Positions 25,541-32,105 of a DNA stretch of 64,000 bases are shown in pieces (within the stretch, counting starts at the first letter, position 1; every line of letters begins with the position of its first letter). Both the position numbers and the translations under genes were made by a program. The notes beneath the pieces were generated by a model. That model worked only from the letters and a program-made list of their open reading frames with translations, was not told the DNA's origin and did not search any database. Origin of the DNA: Leucothrix pacifica (GTDB lineage: Bacteria > Pseudomonadota > Gammaproteobacteria > Thiotrichales > Thiotrichaceae); NCBI RefSeq assembly GCF_003172875.1, contig NZ_QGKM01000036.1:62001-126000 (forward strand). The letters run 5' to 3'.

Positions 25541-27301
25541 TCAATCATATGGATAGCTATATACATTCAACATGGCAGAAGTTTCATAAGCGTTTCCACC
25601 TTGAGTTCTGCGACCAGATTCAGCAAATAGAAATAGCTTCTCTTTTGCCCTTGATGCTATTACATAAAGCATTTTGGATTCAGCATTCTGTCCTACTTGA
25701 GCTGGTTGATTAATTATGTCACTCCAATGGGGGACAAAGCCTTTTAGTAAACCGAAAGCTATTACTGTCTTATACTCCTCCCCTTTCACCCCATGACAGG
25801 AGTTCACAACTATTCCTGTGGACTCCTTAAAAAAACTTTTAAGGGCAACTACAGTGTCTTCATATTGACCGTTGTTGTTTTCTATATTTGAATTCGCTTT
25901 CTCAAAAAACAGGTCAAATTGCTCCTTGAGCAACAAATCATGCGCTAAATCTATGTCTAAATCGTCCAAGATAAACTCGAAACACTCTTTAAGGTATTCT
26001 GTTCCTACAACAGTATTACTGTGAAAAGAGTTAATAACTTTGAGCAGTTTTTTAGCGGTTAAATCACGGATATGATGATGGTTTTCTATGAGGTATTTTA
26101 ACAACTCATTTGCCCATCTCACACGAGCACTTAGCAACCTTCCTGATGGTTCAGTCAATACCAGCTTAGAAACTATCAACCAAAAATTGTCTTGTTGGCC
26201 GTGAAATGGTGACAAAGCCGGAGCGTCAAACTTCACTTGCGGCAGTAAAGTTATGAGCTTCTTTGTCATTGACCTTATCGGTGCCCACTGAGGTGCAATA
26301 ACACAAATATCATTTTCATTTGTGCCATTATTGAGTTCGGATTGAATTAACTGTGATATAGCTTCGGCCAAACGATCTTTATCTACTGATTGATTAAAAA
26401 AGCTGATGGTTCCTTGCTCATTTTTATGCGTTGCTTTTGATAGGCCACCTTGAACACCTCTAAAAACAGAAAAGTAGTCTACCAGTCTTTGCGTAGAGCG
26501 GTAATTATCGCTAAATGTATAGTGGTTAATGTTACTACCTATAAATTCTGCATTTAATTCTGCTAAGGAAAGAGATTTCCCTCCAATACCTCCATAAATT
26601 GCTTGATTCTCGTCGCCTACAATAAACAAAGATGGCTTTTTATGTGACTCATTAAATATCTTGGCTAAAATTGCATATTGCAGATCTTGTGTATCTTGAA
26701 CTTCATCAACGCATATATGAGTAAATATATTGCTTAACGTTTGGGCAATTTCTGGCAGCATTTCCATTAACTGAAATGCAAAATAGAGTGACTGGTCAAA
26801 ATCAATTTTCTTTCTTGAAGATAGTATCTGACGGTATTCCTGCTCTACTTCTCTTGCTCGGGCATTACGATTTTCAACCGCGCCCTGCCTATTAAAGGTT
26901 GTATTTACGTCATCAAAAATCCTTAAACCTTTATCAGCTTTTAATTTGTTAAGAATTCTTCTTGTTTCAAATTCATCCGCAATAGAGTAACCAGAATTAA
27001 GCACTGCAGAATATGAGGCATAAGGCTTTATTATCCACTCAAGTGCAAATGAATGAATCGTCCCAGCCCAAACGTGGCCACTTTCAATGGTGTAATTTTC
27101 TTCTAGTCTTGTCTTTATTTCATCGGCAGCTCTGTTTGTGAAAGTTACGGCGAGCACTTTATTGTTTTTATGATTTAGTTCTTCAACGCCTTTTGCTATT
27201 CGTGCCGTAAGTGCTCTAGTTTTGCCACTTCCTGGACAAGCTGTAACGTATGCATTTCCGTTGCAGTCTACAGCAGCGTGCTGTTCAACGCTTAATTTCA
27301 T
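25541..27301 (-). CDS. gajB: UvrD/PcrA-like helicase, GajB-type component of Gabija
   Basis: This is a 586-residue superfamily 1 helicase. Residues 1-28 hold the Q-motif LSVEQHAAV and Walker A ACPGSGKT. Motif II DEVQDTQD lies near residue 198, then VGDENQAIYG, NYRSTQRL, NSCHGVKGEEYKTVI (motif V) and YVIASRAKEKLFLF (motif VI). Its start is 2 bp after the stop of the OLD-type gene, so the two are an operon. A UvrD-like helicase next to a class 2 OLD nuclease is the definition of the Gabija antiphage system, in which GajB senses DNA ends or nucleotides and aids GajA. Confidence 0.85.
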   Translation of the reverse strand: MKLSVEQHAAVDCNGNAYVTACPGSGKTRALTARIAKGVEELNHKNNKVLAVTFTNRAADEIKTRLEENYTIESGHVWAGTIHSFALEWIIKPYASYSAVLNSGYSIADEFETRRILNKLKADKGLRIFDDVNTTFNRQGAVENRNARAREVEQEYRQILSSRKKIDFDQSLYFAFQLMEMLPEIAQTLSNIFTHICVDEVQDTQDLQYAILAKIFNESHKKPSLFIVGDENQAIYGGIGGKSLSLAELNAEFIGSNINHYTFSDNYRSTQRLVDYFSVFRGVQGGLSKATHKNEQGTISFFNQSVDKDRLAEAISQLIQSELNNGTNENDICVIAPQWAPIRSMTKKLITLLPQVKFDAPALSPFHGQQDNFWLIVSKLVLTEPSGRLLSARVRWANELLKYLIENHHHIRDLTAKKLLKVINSFHSNTVVGTEYLKECFEFILDDLDIDLAHDLLLKEQFDLFFEKANSNIENNNGQYEDTVVALKSFFKESTGIVVNSCHGVKGEEYKTVIAFGLLKGFVPHWSDIINQPAQVGQNAESKMLYVIASRAKEKLFLFAESGRRTQGGNAYETSAMLNVYSYPYD

Positions 27302-27303
27302 GC

Positions 27304-29403
27304 TTATCTATCCAGAAGTCGAATTAGGTAAGACAAGTCATCGTCAGGGCATTGTTTTTCAAACTCATCAATACAGGCGTTAATATCTACATGGTTGTCG
27401 GTAAAAAACTGTATTGGTTTATCTTCATCTTCCATTACTGGCATGGGGTTAGAAAGCCTATAACAACACATCTTATAAAGAATTTGAGGCGCTAGCTTGT
27501 AGCCACATGAAAATGCAATTGCATCTAGTATGTAATTAGGGACGTAAGTTTGAGAAGTTACTTTTTCAGAAGTCAGCAGAGACAGCCACCCTTTACCAAC
27601 CTTGTCTGCGAGACGAAGTATTTCTTTTCCATAGATTTTTACTTCGCCATTTTCAAGTAAACCTATTGATTTATCTATACTGGCTTGCTGTTGGTAAATA
27701 GAGAGGAGCACTCCTTTCAGTTCGATTAAATTATCAACACCAACGAAGTCAACTTCAAAAGTATGATTGGCGTAAAAAGCGCTAATAAAATTATTATCCT
27801 TAGTATGTTCGTCTAGCTTGTCCTTTCTAATTAATCCTGATTTTTGAGAATTTCGACATGACTTTTGATACTTATTGTCATCATCCTCATCATCTGGAAG
27901 GGGTTCGATGGATGTGTCTAAGTCAGTAATAATTGCACAGTGTTTTCGTATTCTTTCAGGGTGAAATAAATTTGAAATATGTTCAAAAAAAGCGCTGTCC
28001 ATACTTATTAGGCTAATCCCAAGTTCGTCTAGTGATACCCCGAGGACCTTTTTAACTAAAACAGGAATTAATATAAGCTCCGCTTCGCCCTCAACCAAAA
28101 TTACTCCTTTAGCAAAAAGAAGTGTTGAGCGAGTGGCGTTCAAGTATCTTTCTATGCGACTGCACTCTGTGGGATTTAGACTGTTTGAAGGTTGAAAAAC
28201 ATCAACGTGGTTTTCGTTCAACCCAAGTATGTTCATCTCGGAAATCTTTGCTACTGATGAAATATGGGTAGAGTGCGTTGATAGGAACACTTGAGTCTTA
28301 TTAATAGCGTGGTTTTCAAACAATGTTTTTTGAATATGCGTATGAATGTGAGCTTCTGGTTCTTCTATGACTAAGAACTGTGCCGCTTTATCAGCTTCTT
28401 GCTTTCGCTCATATTCTAGTAGTTTTAGTGCGACATAAATTAAGTTAGCACCACCAAGACTAAGCTCATTAAGGTCACCGCTATAACCGTCAACATAGTT
28501 GTCACCGACAGTTAGTGAAAGTTTTTGTAGCAGTTTGTCTAACTCACTTGGTAAAGACGACTCAATATCAATGATTGGGGAAAACGTATAGCCAACCGTT
28601 TTATGCAGTGTATCTTGAATCCCGCTGGAAACTTGCTTTATTTCATCTAGCTCGGAAATTGCGTTGTTTATGTCAGAAACGAGGGAAGTAATGTTTTCGG
28701 AATCTTTGTCGGATATTTCTGATTCCAGTCCTTTCAATAAAGCTATTAATGGACTGTTTCTGTAGTTTTTTAAGTCTGAGACTACATCTCTCAATGCTTT
28801 CACAAATGTAAAGGATACTTCTTCATGTAGTGGTGAAAGCTTTACTCCATAGGACTTAAAATCTTTGTTATCAGGGTCTGGAAACACAAAGTTTTGAAAG
28901 TCACCGACTAAATCTCGATATGTATCGTCGCATAGGAAATCTGCGTTAGCTCTACCAGAAAATACGGGTTCATAATCTTCTATGCTAATTTCATCGATGA
29001 TTTGCTGGGCTAAAGCTGCGTTACCACTTGCTTCAAATAGGGCTTTTCTTGCTTTTAGGCAAGGTCGGAAATAATAGGTTAACGTGCCTTTTTCGCTGCC
29101 GTCCATATGGCCTGCGTCGTGTTTTAGCATCTGGCAACCTTCATGAGCTGACAGTTCATCAAAATCTACCGAAATTACAATCCAATGGCCTTTCCAGCTT
29201 ACTAAGTTGCGACAAAAGTCACTATCCCTCAACTTTGTTACATTTCTTGGTAAGGACTCGTCTAAAAGAAGTCTCAGTGCAAAAAGGGCATTTGTTTTAC
29301 CTGAACCATTCTCACCGAGAATAGTGTTCACGCCTTTTTTAAACTCGAAGTTTGCACTTAAAAAATTTCTGAAATTTCGTATTCTTAATGAGCTTATGTA
29401 CAT
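27304..29403 (-). CDS. gajA: OLD-family ATPase/TOPRIM nuclease, GajA-type component of Gabija
   Basis: This is a 699-residue protein. The N-terminal SMC-like ATPase has Walker A GENGSGKT (residues 30-37), an ABC signature LSLGGANLIYVAL near 315, Walker B LVIEEPEAHIHTH near 345 and the LSTHSTHISS switch. The TOPRIM domain follows with the catalytic Glu in ILVEGEAELI near residue 440 and the metal-binding Asp pair in AIITDLDTS near 493. GajA nicks DNA at specific sites and is held off by ATP and nucleotides. The order GajA-GajB is as in described systems. It is longer than GajA of Bacillus (about 580 residues). Confidence 0.85.
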   Translation of the reverse strand: MYISSLRIRNFRNFLSANFEFKKGVNTILGENGSGKTNALFALRLLLDESLPRNVTKLRDSDFCRNLVSWKGHWIVISVDFDELSAHEGCQMLKHDAGHMDGSEKGTLTYYFRPCLKARKALFEASGNAALAQQIIDEISIEDYEPVFSGRANADFLCDDTYRDLVGDFQNFVFPDPDNKDFKSYGVKLSPLHEEVSFTFVKALRDVVSDLKNYRNSPLIALLKGLESEISDKDSENITSLVSDINNAISELDEIKQVSSGIQDTLHKTVGYTFSPIIDIESSLPSELDKLLQKLSLTVGDNYVDGYSGDLNELSLGGANLIYVALKLLEYERKQEADKAAQFLVIEEPEAHIHTHIQKTLFENHAINKTQVFLSTHSTHISSVAKISEMNILGLNENHVDVFQPSNSLNPTECSRIERYLNATRSTLLFAKGVILVEGEAELILIPVLVKKVLGVSLDELGISLISMDSAFFEHISNLFHPERIRKHCAIITDLDTSIEPLPDDEDDDNKYQKSCRNSQKSGLIRKDKLDEHTKDNNFISAFYANHTFEVDFVGVDNLIELKGVLLSIYQQQASIDKSIGLLENGEVKIYGKEILRLADKVGKGWLSLLTSEKVTSQTYVPNYILDAIAFSCGYKLAPQILYKMCCYRLSNPMPVMEDEDKPIQFFTDNHVDINACIDEFEKQCPDDDLSYLIRLLDR

Positions 29404-29439
29404 CCATTATCCTTAATTTCTTTGAGACTCCCACAAGAG

Positions 29440-29495
29440 CACTAACGCTTCAAGCTGCGGCTGCGAAGCAGTCCGGCAGCCTTGACTTGTTATGT
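29440..29495 (-). repeat. attC recombination site (short type, 56 bp)
   Basis: Inverse core ACATAAC, core GTTAGTG. The arms CAAGTCAAGGCTGCCGGAC and GCAGCCGCAGCTTGAAGC pair around a small loop. Confidence 0.92.
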
Positions 29496-30509
29496 ACGAT
29501 GCAAGTAATTATTAAGCTCCTCGACTAACTCAAGTGCTTCACTTTTTGTCAGATAAGGTACCTTTATAGTTCTAGCCCAAAAGAAACTTTTACCTGTTTT
29601 TGAGCTAACTTCTGAAAAAGGCATAGCCAATAGTTTGCTATCTTTCCGGTTCGGGATAGGAGTCAAAAACTCTACATCTCGATACAAAGTTTCACTGTCT
29701 GGAGCTTTAACCTCACCTTTTACTTTTGCGGCAGCTATTAAGCCGCACCATTTGTGCGAAAAGAAAACAATATCTCCTACATGAACGTGGCGAACAAACC
29801 TCTTTGCGTCACCATATGCCTCAAGACGACTATTATCCATCATCGACCAAATAGAATTCTCATCCCAGCTACGATTTGTGTCAAATAATACACCTTTAAC
29901 ATCACTTGGATTTTTGTGCTTGTCATATGGAAGCGCGAAGAATTCAAAGTACTTTTCACCAGCTAGTTCGTAAACTCTATATGGTAGGAAATCAATGGAT
30001 ATACCATTTTTCTTCCAGTAATCGACGGAAGAGATTAATGCTTCATCGGCTGCACTACCGATAACTAATAGGTGTTGTTTATTATTTATTTCTTTTGGAT
30101 CTAATTCATGCTCAAGACTAAAAGCCTCTCTATGAGCTTCAACTAGCGATATTTCGCCTTTGCTATATTCTTTGAACTTTTTTTCTAATTTCTGATAACT
30201 CCATTGACCAGCATCTTGCGCATATCTTAGTGCTTGATGGACGGCATCTTTCCCTGCTGATGAACGCTTTAATTCAAATATAACTAATTCACCATTTTCA
30301 TTAAGTGCATATATATCAGCTTCTGCTTGCCATTGTCTTTCCTGAAACACAGGCATTAATCTAGCATCTTCAAACAACACATCTAAAATGCTGTCTGCAA
30401 TTAAGTTTTCTAGGTCTTTCTCAAGTTTTCCAAAACTAGAAAAGTCTTTGAACTCTACAGGCTCTAACTTTTCAAAAACTTCGGCTTGTTCTTCTATTTT
30501 GTAGAGCAT
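29490..30509 (-). CDS. PD-(D/E)xK nuclease with C-terminal EVE/PUA-like domain
   Basis: This is a protein of about 339 residues. The N-terminal half is a PD-(D/E)xK nuclease related to NucS/DUF91: Asp65 in QAEADIYALN, then Glu79-x-Lys81 in LVIFELKRS, and DAVHQALRYAQDAGQW. The C-terminal third (about 215-335) has HVGDIVFFSH and GLIAAAKVKGEVKAP, which recall EVE/PUA-type modified-base readers. I chose the ATG at 30509 because upstream codons lie inside the attC. A nuclease fused to such a reader suggests modification-dependent DNA cleavage; this is inference. Confidence 0.65.
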   Translation of the reverse strand: MLYKIEEQAEVFEKLEPVEFKDFSSFGKLEKDLENLIADSILDVLFEDARLMPVFQERQWQAEADIYALNENGELVIFELKRSSAGKDAVHQALRYAQDAGQWSYQKLEKKFKEYSKGEISLVEAHREAFSLEHELDPKEINNKQHLLVIGSAADEALISSVDYWKKNGISIDFLPYRVYELAGEKYFEFFALPYDKHKNPSDVKGVLFDTNRSWDENSIWSMMDNSRLEAYGDAKRFVRHVHVGDIVFFSHKWCGLIAAAKVKGEVKAPDSETLYRDVEFLTPIPNRKDSKLLAMPFSEVSSKTGKSFFWARTIKVPYLTKSEALELVEELNNYLHRT

Positions 30510-30527
30510 CTCTGCATTCCTTTGAGT

Positions 30528-30620
30528 ACATAACGCCGTAATAACCGAGCGTAGCGTTGCGTGGTAATGTGAGCAAAGCGAACCACGCAATGCGGAGTCC
30601 GGTTGATTACTTTGTTAACT
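30528..30620 (-). repeat. attC recombination site (93 bp)
   Basis: Inverse core AGTTAAC, core GTTATGT. A strong stem GCATTGCGTGGTTCGC / GTAGCGTTGCGTGGT-like arms flanks the middle. Confidence 0.9.
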
Positions 30621-30947
30621 GCTGACAGCACCATGCTTTGCTACTCCTATATAGTGAAACTCAATCATTTTTGAAAATGAATGATTACACAATGTAATGA
30701 CCTGATCTTTTAAGGCTGACTTTACCTTTAAAGCAGCTTCTTCTCTGGCCACCGAAAACGAATTATGTCTATCGATTACAAAATAAACTTCTGGATCTTG
30801 AAAAAAAGAACCAATAAAGCCCTCGACAAGCTCGTCATTGAAATCGTCACCTTCCCCAACAAAAGACCATTCGTTACCTGATACTTTTTCCCATAGAATT
30901 TTACCTTTCATGTGGCAGCAGGCTATGTGAATATTCTTTGAGTCCAT
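30615..30947 (-). CDS. hypothetical cassette protein, 110 aa
   Basis: This is a 110-residue protein starting MDSKNIHIACCHMKGKILWE, with a middle DPEVYFVIDRHNSFSVAREE. No family is recognised. Its last codons fall within the attC at 30528-30620, as for several other genes of the array. Confidence 0.55.
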   Translation of the reverse strand: MDSKNIHIACCHMKGKILWEKVSGNEWSFVGEGDDFNDELVEGFIGSFFQDPEVYFVIDRHNSFSVAREEAALKVKSALKDQVITLCNHSFSKMIEFHYIGVAKHGAVSS

Positions 30948-30960
30948 ACTTTCTCTAGGC

Positions 30961-31032
30961 AGTTAACGCCTTACACAGCGGAAAACGACGAGCGCGAGCG
31001 AGTTGATTTTCCGATGATGTAACTTGTTATAA
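30961..31032 (-). repeat. attC recombination site (72 bp)
   Basis: Inverse core TTATAAC, core GTTAACT. The arms AAGTTACATCATCGGAAAATC and GTTTTCCGCTGTGTAAGGC pair. The inverse core is complementary to a core GTTATAA at 31543-31549, which is the 5' border of the rightmost recognisable cassette. Confidence 0.92.
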
Positions 31033-31037
31033 ACATA

Positions 31038-31526
31038 TTATTCTGGAAATTTAAAATCTTCAGCCACTTTTTTAAGTGTATACGTAGCATTTAATTCATA
31101 GTGTCTATATTTAAAAATTTCTTCATTTAGCTCTAATATCTCGTAAGCATCGTAATTATATGGGTCTGACGGGTCAACTGGATCTATTTCATTATCTCTG
31201 ATATAACCTCTGAACATTGATAAATATACTGGCCCTGAAATTGCCCATTGACCAACCTCTGAGCTTTCAGAGATTTTTCCGTTTTCTTTGTGAATACGAA
31301 AGTGTATTTTGTAAGTTCCATCTTTTTTTCTTTCTACAATCCACTGTCTCTTACCGCCACCTTTAACTGTTTGTTTACCGTACCATTTACCCACCATTTT
31401 ATTCCATTTTTCTTCTTGCGATAATGTGAGCTGAGGCTTGTCATGAGGTACTTCATCAGTTGATGTTAATGAGGAGTTACAAGCAGATAATGTTAATAAA
31501 GTTAGAACTAATACAAATTTTTTCAT
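31038..31526 (-). CDS. cassette-encoded lipoprotein
   Basis: This is a 162-residue lipoprotein. MKKFVLVLTLLTLSAC gives a lipidated Cys at residue 16. The mature part is lysine-rich and beta-like, with WNKMVGKWYGKQTVKGGGK and QWIVERKKDGTYKIHFRIHK. This is reminiscent of small lipocalin-type secreted proteins, but no family is certain. I chose the ATG at 31526 because of the signal peptide and an AAAAGGT sequence before it. A longer frame to 31637 would cross the cassette border. Confidence 0.65.
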   Translation of the reverse strand: MKKFVLVLTLLTLSACNSSLTSTDEVPHDKPQLTLSQEEKWNKMVGKWYGKQTVKGGGKRQWIVERKKDGTYKIHFRIHKENGKISESSEVGQWAISGPVYLSMFRGYIRDNEIDPVDPSDPYNYDAYEILELNEEIFKYRHYELNATYTLKKVAEDFKFPE

Positions 31527-32105
31527 ATGTACCTTTTGATTTTTATAACAGTATGCTATACGGAAGGCTATGTTGATTGATCTATACGGAATCCGTTTAT
31601 CCAAAACAACATAGCCTCTAAAAATCTCGCTAACCACCTGATTTTAAAACAGCCATAAAGAAGCGATGAATTATCTACCAGAACTATACAGAATCAGCGA
31701 ACCAATAAAGCCTCATGCTACTTGATGAATAACAAGACAGTCAATTGTTTATTATTTTTCCAGTATGGCGTTAAACTCCAGTCCGAAACTCCTCCATACT
31801 TGCAGCACCTTCGGTTGCCAAACAGCACCACACCATAACCACTTACAGTCACATCGTTCTAACACCCCATCTGCAATTATTCTTGCATCATGCCTATGAT
31901 TTTATTGCTTGACCCAAATCTGGCTCATCGCTAAATTCATCATTCTAAGTGATTGAACCTTATAGAAAATTCATAGGCTATCACCTTACGGACTCACCAT
32001 AAACTTTATACAAGACAGCCCCTACGCAGATCCGCTAAGGGACTGTTTTTACTCGCTGAATTTACTGTTACCGACACCCTCCTCGTCGGCCTGGAGTTAT
32101 TTTAA
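31527..32105. other. right border of the cassette array, no intact gene
   Basis: No integron integrase gene or long frame is present in this 580-bp gap. It holds the 5' core of the last cassette (31543-31549). A direct repeat CTATACGGA lies at 31556 and 31582, and a 10-bp stem GGCTATGTTG/CAACATAGCC at 31566-31616. An ATG-less minus-strand frame runs 31752-31901. A GTTTAACGCCATA segment at about 31764-31776 is roughly mirrored near 31650. A hairpin with a T tract precedes the next gene. Confidence 0.6.
32015..32050 (+). terminator. possible attenuator hairpin upstream of the FAD/GcvT gene
   Basis: The segment pairs ACAGCCCCTACGC with GCTAAGGGACTGT with a few mismatches and ends in a run of five T. 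It lies about 55 bp upstream of the start at 32106, where a rho-independent terminator would act as a leader attenuator. It could instead be the terminator of an upstream transcript. Confidence 0.4.

Noticed and set aside
31527-32105. Integron integrase gene
   Set aside because: No frame on either strand in this gap has tyrosine recombinase motifs or sufficient length.
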